NCBI GenBank assembly: GCA_014058105.1
Contig: JACGCM010001217.1
Coordinates: 930,001-994,000, forward strand
From: Kingdonia uniflora
Taxonomy: Eukaryota; Streptophyta; Magnoliopsida; Ranunculales; Circaeasteraceae
Length of the DNA: 64,000 bases
Direction: 5' to 3'
In this document: positions 11,380-20,899 of the stretch, piece by piece
Position numbering within the stretch: the first letter of the stretch is position 1
How the letters are laid out: every line of letters begins with the position of its first letter
The notes under the pieces: generated by a model
Databases searched by the model: none
What the model was told of the DNA's origin: nothing
Seen by the model: the letters and a program-made list of their open reading frames with translations, nothing else
Position numbers and translations under genes: made by a program

Positions 11380-11814
11380 ATATCACACTCCCACTCTACT
11401 TGATTTAGTCGTTCCTCTTCCAGCACCCCTCAAGATTGGCTTGAGGCAGTAGGGATTAAGGAAGAACAGGATGATGAATATCTCTTCAAGTTGAATAGAA
11501 TTTTCTTAATGGAGAAGGATGTCTCCGATGATAAGGTACAACTGCTGAAAGAGCATTACAAATAGTTTAAGGAGAAATTAGGGGAGCTCGATGAAATGGA
11601 ATACGAATAGGATAAAATTATAAAAAAGAAAAGAGAGTGCTCTGAAGAGTTCAAGTTCCATATCTACTTCTTGGAAGATCATCTCTGCGCTCTAAAGTTG
11701 GAACGGGATGAGCACAAGAAACTGTGGGAGAAGTCGGCCTGTAAAATTAGCTGTCTCAAGTAGAAGATTAAGGCTATGGAACGCAATCAGAATTCCTTAA
11801 GTGAAGAGTTGTGA
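11380..11814 (+). pseudogene. Coiled-coil gene, copy 1 (decayed tandem duplicate)
   Basis: This is the upstream copy of the gene at 12439-12870, offset about 1054 bp and alignable over the whole length. The copy-2 start codon corresponds to ATA here (11380-11382). In-frame stops interrupt the frame at several places, for example TAG after KEHYK and another TAG before DKIIKKK. Shared landmarks are LNRIFLMEKDVSDDK, EEFKFHIYFLEDHLCALKLE and KISCLK. The product would be a Glu/Lys-rich coiled coil. It has no function I can name and is a pseudogene in this copy. Confidence 0.6.
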
Positions 11815-12344
11815 ACATTTTTATTATTTTGTTTTTAGTTTGATGTTAAGTTTAGCTTTTGTTGTTTGTTATTGTTTCCCTTGTATGAACATTTGTTTTG
11901 TTTTGTTTCGTTTGCCTTTTTGCTTTTAAATAGTGATTTCTGTCTAATATGAGGGAAACAAACTGTTGAAAAGTTCTATCAGAAAAAATGATATAAGGGA
12001 ACCAAACAAATGATAAATGCTCTATGAACAATGATAGATAAATGTTAAACTTAACAATATTGATGATAACATTTAAAAAGACAAATGATAAATTATCTGT
12101 AAAACAATGACAGTTCATGAAAGAAAAAAAAATGATAAATAGGATACAAACAAATGCAAAATTCTCTTAAACATATAACTGGTCGATGAAACATGCAATA
12201 ATACTTGATTAGATAACTCAGTTTAAATTCTCATTGATTATAACTTATGTGTACAACAAGTAATTACAGTGCCGAAGTAATAATACATTTTTCCCTAAAC
12301 ATCATGTAATCCCTGATACGTGTCCCTTCCTAGTGCATTCAATT

Positions 12345-12360
12345 CCCCATTATATAAACC
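12345..12360 (+). promoter_or_regulatory. TATA box of coiled-coil gene copy 2
   Basis: CCATTATATAAACCC ends at about 12360, some 80 bp before the ATG at 12439, a canonical plant TATA box and spacing. The leader carries CTATTCAAACCCTAACCC. Confidence 0.6.
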
Positions 12361-12438
12361 CTAATCTCAAATCAACTATTCTCAACTCTTCAACTATTCA
12401 AACCCTAACCCTAAACTCTTTTCAACTTCTCAAGAAAA

Positions 12439-12870
12439 ATGTCACACTCCACTCGATTTAGCCATGTCTCTTCGAACACTCCCTACGATTGGTTTGAGTT
12501 GGAAGGGATGCATAAAGATCAGCGTGACCAATATTTCAATAGATTGAATAGATTATGCCTAATGGAGAAGAATGTCTCTGGTGAGAAGGAACAAATGTTG
12601 AAAGAGAATTATGAAGACTTCAGGGAGAAATTAGGAGAGTTCGATGAAATAAAGGAAGAACTATATCAAGTTATAGCAAATAAAGATGAACATTTTGAAG
12701 AGTTCAAGTTTCATATGTGCTTCTTGGAAGATCAGTTCTGTACCGTAAAGTTGGACCGGGATGAGCAAAAGAAACTATGAGAGGAGTCGGCTTCTAAGAT
12801 TAGCTGTCTCGAGAAGAAAATCCGGGCTATGGAGTGCGATCAAGAATCCTCGAAACGTGAGGAGTCATGA
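12439..12870 (+). pseudogene. Coiled-coil gene, copy 2 (143 codons, one TGA)
   Basis: An ATG in good context (AAAAATGTC) opens a 144-codon frame ending at TGA 12868. The only defect is TGA at 12778-12780, where copy 1 has TGG. After an N-terminal Ser-rich stretch (MSHSTRFSHVSSNTPYDW) the protein is almost wholly charged helix: YFNRLNRLCLMEKN, EDFREKLGEFDEIKEELYQV, EEFKFHMCFLEDQ and KISCLEKKIRAMECD. A long coiled coil is predicted from the heptad pattern. I know no family. It sits between the zinc-finger ORF and the transposase, 3'-to-3' with the latter, which suggests cargo of the MULE. A truncated product of 113 residues could still be made. Confidence 0.55.
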
Positions 12871-13089
12871 ACATTTGTTTTGGCTTTTTTGGTTTTTAGT
12901 TTATTTTAAGTCTTTTATTAGTTTTTTCTTGTTTTAGCCTTGTATGAGCATTTGTTTTGTTTTATTTTGTTCTCTTTTGTTTACTTTTTGCTTTCAAATA
13001 GTGGTTTTCGTTTGATTTGAGGAAAACAAAACAATAACAGTTCCGTAAGAAAATGATGATATAAGGGGGTTAAATTTAACAATAAACTT

Positions 13090-13500
13090 AACAAAATAGA
13101 TGACAGCTCAGACTAGCAAATAATGACATTATGGGAAAAAACAAATGAGAAATTCTATGTGAACAAATGCCAGTTCATAAGCAAGCAATAATATAATGGA
13201 AGCAAACAAATGAGAAATTCTTTATGCACAAATGACAGTTCTGAAGCAATCAATAATATAATGGAAACAAGCAAATGAGAAATTCTTTCTGAATAAATGA
13301 CAGTTCTGAAGCAAACAATGATATAATAGAAACAAATAAATGGGAAATTCTTTTTGCACAAATGGCAGTTCATAAGCAAATAATGATATAATGGAAAAAA
13401 AGAAGAAATTCTTTGTAAACCAATGACATTTCAGAAATAAATAATGATATAATGAAAATAAACAAATGATGATTTTAATAAAATTGATGATAAATATCAT
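13090..13500 (-). repeat. Motif-bearing tandem array (about 64-bp unit) at the 3' end of the transposase gene
   Basis: Units of about 64 bp run across the block, each with AATAATATAATGGAA, an AACAAATGAGAAATTCTTT part and a CAAATGACAGTTC part (for example near 13187, 13252, 13316 and 13380). Read on the minus strand every unit carries TGTCATTTGT, the same word that fills the left half of the element. The short ORFs at 13155-13500 are translations of the array. It lies between the convergent transposase and coiled-coil genes. Confidence 0.75.
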
Positions 13501-14262
13501 ACAAATAAATGATACATAGAGTACCCAAAATCATCAACGCAAACTTATTGCAACATCTTCATCAGGGATGATAAGAGACTCAGTGCTCATCGTAAAAGAT
13601 GGTGCCATTGCTGGACGTGTATTATCGTCGGATGGGATTGGCAGAATCTTGCAAGAATGACGACACCTACAGCAAAATCTTTGTTTGATGACCAGACCAG
13701 GCATTTTTTTCCCTTCTCTTCCTTTGTGTGCAGGGATGACCAGCTCAAACTATTGGTATAGGAGCACGAACGCATGGATTAGTTTTTAAAATTTTCCACT
13801 GCTCAATTTCTCTAATAGGAATCCATATCGGTTTATAAATAACCCTGTATGTATCATTTGTGAAGTACTCAGAGACACGTATAGTTGGATCAACATTAGC
13901 AAGACCGAGAGCGCGTACTCCATGCTCACACGGTATCCTCATTGTTTGCCACCAATGACACGAACAAGTACCATCTTTAATATTTACTGAATCGATTCTG
14001 CCATAATTAGTTATCTTAAAATGGTGACGTGATGTATGAACTCTGCAGGTTAGTGAATCCGCCATAAACTTTCTACTCTTACTGTGATCTGTATCCTATG
14101 GCATTAAGTGAGCTTGACTCATCTCAGCTTCCTCCCTATACGTGTAGGAAATTTTCGAATAGATTCTAGGCAATTCCTTAATAAACACATGGATAGGGAG
14201 ATCTCTCACTTTCAAAATAATGTTATTCCAACTCTCGACATGATTAGTGTGAGCCACTCCGT
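13501..14262 (-). pseudogene. MULE transposase, C-terminal exon: SWIM finger and zinc knuckle
   Basis: The minus frame starts near 14262 with GVAHTNHVESWNNIILKVRD (the segment after the catalytic core), runs through YTYREEAEMSQAHLMP, meets TAG at 14098-14096, and continues in the same frame with the SWIM zinc finger CSCHWWQTMRIPCEHGVRAL (about 13920-13980), as in MuDR-type transposases (C-x-C...C-x-H). A frameshift near 13745 leads into GRPSLHTKEEKGKK and a Cys-rich end that resembles the C-terminal knuckle. It follows the exon at 14469-15109 after an intron with many TTTGTCATT-like words. SWIM fingers bind DNA or protein; in MURA this region accompanies the catalytic core. Confidence 0.8.
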
Positions 14263-14468
14263 ATATTAACAAATGATAAACAATTGAAATAAAATGCCAA
14301 ATTAGAATAAACTGATAACAAATGGAAACATAACAACTACAAAAGGAATAATAATGAAATGAGGACAAATAATGGCAAAAAATGACAAAATAAGTATGCA
14401 AATGATGTAATAATGCCTATTCCTGAAATAACAAATGACAAGTTGATCAATTGGGCATGACAACTTAC

Positions 14469-15109
14469 TTACTCATTGGAATGTATGGAGTATACCATGT
14501 TTTCTTGGGAATACCTAGTATGTATTGGAGACCCATTGGACCCGTATTTCAGATAACATTCATGTGTTTATCAAAATCAATGCTGGTGAGGGCCTCTGTT
14601 GCTATCCTAAATGCGATCCTCTTGCTTTCGAGGATAGTTTTAATGTTGTTTGATTTGTGGAAGGCACAAAACGTATGGATTGCAAATGGAAACACGTTAG
14701 GTACAGTATTAATAATTCCACTGTTACTATCAAAGATGATGACGAATCGAGTGTCATAACCGTAGAAATTAGACCCTAATATCTCCAGGAAGTATGTCCA
14801 ACTTTCGATAGTCTCCGAGTCTGTTACTAAAAATGCAAGTAGAAAAATATGATTGCTTTGGTCAATGGTGATGGTCGTTAGTAAAGTCCCACAATATCTC
14901 CCTTTCAAAAAAGTTTTGTCAATCACAACAACGGGTCTCAATAGTTTATAAGTGTTTTTGGGAGGACCAAGACACCAAAAACACCTTGTGAATATCTTAT
15001 CCTTGCAACTCGCAGTTTGAATGTCAAACACCAAATTTGATTCAACCAACTTTACTTTTGCAAAATAGCTTGCAAATAGTTGGTATGCGTGCTCAAAGCT
15101 GCCTCGCAT
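14469..15109 (-). pseudogene. MULE transposase catalytic exon
   Basis: The exon begins after TATTTCAG at 15110 with MRGSFEHAYQLFASYF and ends at a GTAAGT donor (14468-14463). The MULE transposase domain is clear: LRPVVVIDKTFLKGRYCGTL (first Asp), ESWTYFLEIL, and FVIIFDSNSGIINTV (second Asp), then FPFAIHTFCAFHKSNN, the Cys/His segment of the family. A TGA at 14551-14549 cuts the frame shortly before a GIPKKTWYTPYIPMSK ending. This is the enzyme that cuts and joins the ends of Mutator-like elements. Both visible catalytic aspartates are present, so decay is recent or mild apart from stops and the nested insertion. Confidence 0.85.
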
Positions 15110-15114
15110 CTGAA

Positions 15115-15270
15115 ATATTTTCGTAGATCAAATGATAAACATCCAAGTATAAATGAGAAATATCAAAGTACAAATGATACAGTGAGTCGACCAAATGATA
15201 TACGATAAAATGATAAACATTATTGTATGAATGACAGGTTATGGGGGAACAAATGACATAAGATAATGAA
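15115..15270 (-). repeat. Transposase intron with motif words
   Basis: The intron lies between a donor at 15272-15271 (AGAG|GTTTC) and the acceptor at 15111-15110. Read on the minus strand it holds TTATGTCATTTGTTCCCC, TTATCATTTTATC, TATCATTTGGTC and TATCATTTGTACTTT, further examples of the element-wide motif. No other signal. Confidence 0.6.
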
Positions 15271-15272
15271 AC

Positions 15273-15694
15273 CTCTGTGTGGGCTTTTCTTTCGTACACC
15301 AGGCAAGATTGTATGTTATATCAATATTGTGATTAATTTGCATATCATCAATAATTCTAGAAGGTTTGTTGTTTGGGTCTTTTCTCAGTTTTCGCTTGAT
15401 TATAGAAGTAACCCATTTAATAGAGGCTGCCTTATACGCGTTCCCACCATCTGCTTCTACTCGGATGCATATATGCACGGAGCAATAAGTACTTACTCTA
15501 AATAGGGCAGAACCGAGCAGCCTTGTCGCGTAAATCCGCCAAGAGATTTTATAACCTTTGCAACGTACCACGATTTCATATTCGTTGCACAAAACGTGTA
15601 TGAGATTGAACTTGTTTACAACTTCATAAGCTCTTATGTGATTCTTGAGTATAATCCTATCTCGAAAAATATCACCAATGTTAAACTCTTTACT
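15273..15694 (-). pseudogene. MULE transposase DNA-binding exon, cut by complex A
   Basis: Minus-strand reading shows the MuDR N-terminal DNA-binding/WRKY-like domain: FNIGDIFRDRIILKNHIRAY, then EIVVRCKGYKISWRIYATRL and VSTYCSVHICIRVEADGG. This matches the pattern F..GM.F.....F..A...Y ... C...GC.WR..A ... H.C known in plant MURA proteins. The frame is open to 15694, where the LTR of complex A begins (TG at 15700 after GAAGT). The same frame resumes at 36364 on the far side of the insertion. It is therefore one gene split by a 20.7-kb insertion. Confidence 0.85.
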
Positions 15695-15699
15695 GAAGT

Positions 15700-16235
15700 T
15701 GTAGGAGCATGCCCCCGCTATCCACGAGGTAGAAGGTCGCTGAACGACCCCTCTACTAAAAGTAGAAATACTCCAGCTAGCGTCGACCGCCCAGGTTGTC
15801 ACGTGAGCTCCATGCTAACGATGAGCAGGTATTAGGCGAGAACTTGTCTAATGACCACAAAGCCATGATGAGCACAACCGACGATGGCAGGCGTTAACCC
15901 TTCTGCCCACGTGGAGATGTAGAGTTTACGGCTCTGAAGGGATACCTTAGGAATTATACATAGCACATAAGCAGAGGCATTCCTTGGTCAAATCTTCCCT
16001 ATAAGTAGAGGTGGGGAGGTAACCTAAGGGGATCTTCTTCTTCTTCTGCATCTTCCTCTTTTTCTTCTTCTTCTTCTTCTTCTAGTTCATAGCTGAGCAC
16101 TTCCCCTTCCTTCAAAGAGACTGTTTAAGGGAGAAACCCGGAGAGAGTTGAGTGGTGCCCTCCTCCAGTGGAACGTATCAAGCCCAAAATGATTATATAC
16201 TCACTGTCGTCCCTGAGAGGAATCACTGGACTACA
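15700..16235 (+). repeat. 5' LTR of complex A
   Basis: 536 bp, TGTAGGAGC...GGACTACA, over 75 percent alike by eye to the copies at 16367-16869 (inverted) and 35846-36358. It has a TATA box CCCTATAAGTAG at about 15998 and a CTT-rich leader after it. The sequence after the LTR, ATTGGCTCCATCTGCGTTCA, is a primer-binding-site-like stretch. Confidence 0.85.
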
Positions 16236-16366
16236 ATTGGCTCCATCTGCGTTCACACCTTCAACCTCTATCCCAATCAAGCAAAGATGGTGGTTTCTAC
16301 ACGAAAGCAATCCCAAGAGAAAGCTATGGCCGAGATGCGAGATGTATTATTACAGACGGTACCAAT
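16236..16366 (+). other. gag-start fragment between head-to-head LTRs
   Basis: A primer-binding-site-like sequence (16236-16255) is followed by ATG at 16288 opening MVVSTRKQSQEKAMAEMRDV, which looks like the first residues of a plant Ty3/gypsy gag. The reading frame meets sequence (GACGGTACCAAT, 16356-16366) that is the primer-binding site of the inverted LTR read backwards. So two element 5' ends meet head to head in this 131-bp spacer. Confidence 0.65.
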
Positions 16367-16869
16367 TGTACTCCCGTGATTCCTCCAAGGGACAACATTG
16401 AGTATATAATCATTTTGGGCTTGATACGTTCCGCTGGAGGAGGGCATTAGTAGACTCTCTCCTGGTTTCTCTCTTAAATTGTCTTTTTGAAGGAAAGGGA
16501 AGTGCTCGGCTAGGAACTAGAAGAAGAAGAGGAAGATCCCCTTAGGTTACCTCCCCACCTCTACTTTTAGGGAGGGTTTGACCTAGGAGTCCCCATGCTC
16601 ACATACTTTGCGTAATTCCTAAGGTATCCCTTCAGGGTCGTAGGCTTTACGTATCCATGTGGGTAAATGGGCTAACGCATGCTGTCGTCGGTTGTGCTCA
16701 TCATGGCTTTGTGGAAATTAGGCGAGTTCCCGCCCCAGACCTGCTGATCGTTAGCAGGGAGCTCGCGTGACGACCTGGGAGGTAGATGCAAGTTGGAGTG
16801 TTCCAATTTTTAGTGGAGGGGTCGTCCAGCGACCTTCCACCTCATAGATAGCGGGAGCGTACTCCTATA
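16367..16869 (-). repeat. Inverted third LTR of complex A
   Basis: Minus-strand LTR: on the plus strand it starts TGTACTCCCGTGATTCC and ends GTACTCCTATA. It is followed at 16870 by ATCGCCTCCCCCC, a polypurine tract on the minus strand like the AAGGGGGGGAT before 35846. On its other side it abuts a primer-binding-site-like ATTGGTACCGTCTG (minus). An LTR with polypurine tract on one side and primer site on the other is what a circle junction or a tandem element would give. The TG start has decayed to TA. Confidence 0.8.
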
Positions 16870-17099
16870 ATCGCCTCCCCCCAGGTCTTGCTCGTAGTGA
16901 GGGAGAGCTAAGGTGGCATGGCCATGTATTGGTCGGTCCTTGTATTGGGAGGTGCGTGGCAGCATGCTTGTCAGTGCCTTGGGAAGGGAGAAGATTAATT
17001 ATTTTTTGGAAAAATGTGTGGTGTGCAGTAGCTGCCACTGCTGAGACATGTCACATCATTGTGGTGGGTCTAATCATTAATGACAACCGCCTCCCCGTG

Positions 17100-19780
17100 T
17101 ACCCCTATACAATAGGACCTAATGTGAAGTGAGAAAAACTTTGACTATTCAGTGTTTGTAATCTCAGTGTAAATTTGAACTCTCTTCTTTCTTGCTGTAT
17201 TCTTGAAAGGCTGCCTGTGTGGGAAATTTCTATTTGGAGTGACGATTTGTTTGGGCCGTGAGTTGTCCATCATTATACGTTGGTAGTACTGGTAAGTTTT
17301 CCAGTCAGTTCACTTGATTTGTAGTGATATATACTTGTTTGTTAGTTTTAGCTAGGTTTCTCGCTCGGTACTGTCTCTGACCGGTAGGGGTTTGATAAAA
17401 CGATAGTGATGCCGGAATGTTGTAGTTGTATATCGCTGTTAGACTTTAAGAGTGGCTCAAATGTGACGCTTGGGAAAATTGTCTATTACTCGTCGTAGAG
17501 TCACTATTAGGGTGGCGGCCGCGTAAGGCCTGGTGAGGGCCTAGGGTAGCAGGTCCTTGAGGTGCCCTAGTTGGCTATGTGGCCATTATGCCTTTCGTAA
17601 TTTAGGTAGAGTTTAATATTTGTACTTGGCTCGTGCAGGAACATCCGAGCATCGAGCACGAGTTTGTGTACCCCGACGATAAGAAGAACGAGGCGAGGGA
17701 TGGTTTCTTCGGGTGAGGAGTCATCGACGGAGGGATCTACTGTCATGCCCCCTTGGACTGCACCCATGAAATGAGGGGTAGTCACGACCATGAGGCAGGC
17801 TCCTCAGTTCCTCGAGACTTAGAAGCTGAGGCACGTATAAATTTTATGGTACGTGGGAGAGTGTTCAGGGATATAGCCCACGAGGCTATTATTAGTGGTC
17901 AGACAAGGGGTAACTCTGAAAGCTTCTGGCCTTATCCCAGTGAGTGGAGGTTGCCTGGCTCATTCGCCGAGTATGAGAGTGCGGAGATAGAGATGGAGTA
18001 CTTAGATATAGTCAATGAGTGAGCAAGGGTCAGTTGCAGTAGCGAGTAGATTTGGCCAGATTGTCAAACGTTGGCGCCCAATCAATGTATCGTCTACTAC
18101 GGGCAGTTCGATGCGGGATTGAGGTTCCCATTGGACGACCTAACGAAAAAAATGTCTGAATTCATTTGGCCGGGAGGCAGGGCAGATGAATGGTAACTTG
18201 TACCGAGTGATGACTGGGTGCCGACTGATCAATTAATTAGTGCCGCCTCATTGGAATGTAGGTTATTCTGACATTCTGGTCACTTATAAGAAGAGGCATT
18301 GTCCTCGTCAGTGGGATGCGGTCCTCGAGAGGTGGGGAAGGCCGGGGAGTTAGACAATCCCCCATCACCGCGCATTACCTATTTACGCTAATGGGAGGGT
18401 CATGAAGGGCGGTAGAATCGGACTGCAGCCATGATGAGAATGGTGGCGGCCAAGGAAGCCCTCGTCAAAGAGGGCGAGGCCGAACTGAGGTGGTAGAAGG
18501 TCATGCACACCTGTGCTCACGAGTGGAGGCACTGATATTATATAGCTCGGAAGTTTGGCATGCCGAAGATATTTAAGTTACCTACGAGTGATAACTATTG
18601 GTGTCGTCACCCAATCTTGGTGACCAGTGCCTTTGTCTTTGACGATGGGCCCAATCGTCGCTTACGCCATAATGTTTTTAACACCAAGTGTACGGTGCAC
18701 CTCTTATTATAATTATATGCAATGCTTCTCTGTCATATGTGTTGTACGTACTGTCTAAATGTCTGCTCATTGTCGTACAGGTGTGACACTCTCCAAAGTG
18801 ACGTATACGAATTCTCGGTTGCGTTTGCTCAGTCACAGGAATAAGGATTGTCATGTGTTGGCGAATATCTTGGACGGTACCTTTGACTCAAACAAGTACT
18901 AGTTAGCGCAGAAGTCCAACGTTCCGCGTTTACGTATTGTGAGTAAAACCGTTTTTGTGCAGAATGTCCATAGTTACAAATCCGTGGAGAGTGTAGGAAT
19001 AAAACCTCAGTTTTTGGCTGGGAGGGGAAAGGATGCGGCCAGCTTGTCGTAAGCGGCGCCTCTGGTGGCTGGGCTGAGACTCGGTCTTAGGGGTATCAGT
19101 GATCACACAGAGAAGGATGGCCCGGCGGTGAAGCGGTATAAAACTATGCATGTGGGTCTTATTAACGAGGACCTAGATACTCTTCGGGAAAGGGAAAAGT
19201 AACTACTCTCCCAGTCATTCATGGTGGTAGGGACACACTTGATAGGTAGTGGGAAACTGTTTACTAGTGGTATGCCAGAGGGGGAGGTGCAGAGCACCCC
19301 TTATAAGGATAAAGAGAAAGCTCGCTTGCCTGAGGTGCTCGAGGATTCGCGGGCTCGTCGTGCTGCGGTCGTGGCAGCCGTGCGGGTACGGATTGGTTGT
19401 TGGTTATATTTTTAATTTCTTTTGCTGTTGTCTAACTAGTTGCTTTTATGATGTGCAGTGCACCCTCAGTCTTGAGGCATCGTTGCTATGTGGCGAGATT
19501 CTGGCTGATCGTAACACTGAGCTAGAGCTTTGGCTCACGAACATGCAGGCCCATCACAAGGAGCTCATTCAAGAGGCAGTGGACAGCGAGCTGGTCGACC
19601 ATATGGCAAGCGTAACTATAGGGCTCGTTTATCAAGTGAAAGTGCTCAGTGAGGAGAAGCTACAGCTTACGGGGGACCTGGAGGTTGCGCATGGACGTCT
19701 AAAGATGCTGGTTCTGGAGGAGGCGAGCAAGCAAGCGCTTCATGATGAACTGGTGGGAGAGAAGCAGGTGGGAGAGTCAA
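17100..19780 (+). pseudogene. Antisense spliced gene of complex A, left copy
   Basis: The gene runs opposite to its adjacent LTR. Recognisable exons: 17640-18022 (after GCTCGTGCAG; LDCTHEMRGSHDHEAGSSVP, later YPSEWRLPGSFAEYESAEIE), a region at about 18075-18175 with YYGQFDAGLRFPLDDLTKKM that resembles the entry to the transposase_28-like domain of plant retroelement ORFs, an exon from 18781 after GTCGTACAG (GVTLSKVTYTNSRLRLLSHR; YKSVESVGIKPQFLAGRGKD), and an exon from about 19459 (CTLSLEASLLCGEILADRN; coiled coil AHHKELIQEAVDSELVDHMA). Many in-frame stops occur. A TATA-like CCCTATACAATAGG lies at about 17103. The coiled coil ends at the 75-bp array. Confidence 0.55.
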
Positions 19781-20255
19781 TTTTTAAAGTAAAAGCGCAC
19801 TCACCATACTGGAGGTGTCCTTGAAGTAGGATGTCCTGGCAAAGATGAGAGTCGCCTTTTAAAGTAAAAACGCACTCACCATAATGGGGGCGTCCTTGAA
19901 GTATGACGTCTTTACAAAGATGCGAGCCGCTTTTCAAAGTAAAAATGTAAACATCATACTGGGGGCATCCTTAAAGTAGGACATCCTCGTAAAGACAAGC
20001 GTCATTTTTTAAAGTAAAAGCCCACTCACCATACTGGGGGTGTCCTTGAAGTAGGACGTCCTCGCAAAGACGAAAGCCACTTTTTAAAGTAAAAGCACAC
20101 TCACCATACAAGGGGAGTCCTTGAAGTAGGATGTCTTCATAAAGACGAGAGTTGCTGCTTAAAGTAAAAATGTACTCACCGTACTGGGGGCGTTCATGAA
20201 GCAGGATGCCCCCGCAAAGGCGAGAGTCATTTTTTTAAGTAAGAGCGCACTCCTC
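19780..20255 (+). repeat. 75-bp tandem array
   Basis: AAAGTAAAA recurs at 19786, 19861, 19936, 20011, 20086 and 20161, with a variant at 20236: an exact 75-bp period for six and a part units. Each unit also has ACTCACCATACTGGGGG and TCCTTGAAGTAGGA. The period is 25 codons, so short ORFs run through it on both strands. It lies at the 3' end of the left antisense gene. Confidence 0.95.
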
Positions 20256-20269
20256 ACCCTGAGGACGTC

Positions 20270-20820
20270 CTTGATGTCATACTCCTTCGCATCTACGAGG
20301 ACTACTAAAATAATTATTGGGCACTTCACGCCTAACTGTCTCTCCAAGGTCGCAAAAATAAAATTGCGTACACAGTCCTACGAGGACTGCTAAAAAAGTT
20401 GTTGGGCACTTCATGCCTAACTGTCTCTCTAACGTCACTAAGACGACAACACATACATAGTCTTACGAGGACTACTAAAAAAGTTATTAGGCACTTCATG
20501 CCTAACTGTCCCTCTAAGGTCTCTAAAACAACAATGCGTACACAGTCCTACAAGGATTACTAAAAAAGTTGTTGGGTACTTCACACCTAAGTGTCTCCCT
20601 AAGGTCACTAAAACGATAATGTGTACACAGTCCTACGAGGACTATAAAAAAAGTTGTTGGGCACTTCGCGCCTAACTGTCTCTATAACGTCTCTAAGATG
20701 ACAACACGTACATAGTCCTACGAAGACTACTAAAAAAGTTATTGGGCACTTCGCGCTTAACTGTCTCAATAAGGTCGCAAAAATGATTACGCGTCCTAGT
20801 CCTGTAAGGATTACTACATG
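20270..20820 (+). repeat. 85-bp tandem array
   Basis: CCTACGAGGACTA-like words recur at 20294, 20380, 20465, 20550, 20635, 20720 and about 20805 (period 85-86 bp). Each unit includes TTGTTGGGCACTTC and CCTAACTGTCTC. The unit is unrelated by eye to the 75-bp unit next to it. It lies at the 3' end of the right antisense gene copy. Confidence 0.95.
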
Positions 20821-20899
20821 CAATTACAAATATGACCGCAAATTCTCTTCCATTTCCACACTAACAATTACAAACAAGAAGCATAACAAAATGACGCTG

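Noticed and set aside
19740..20347. Short minus-strand ORFs with repeated HLCQDILLQG-like parts
   Set aside because: Read through the 75-bp array, whose period is a multiple of three.
19780..20820. CRISPR-like regular repeats
   Set aside because: Units are contiguous tandem repeats without unique spacers, in a plant retroelement.
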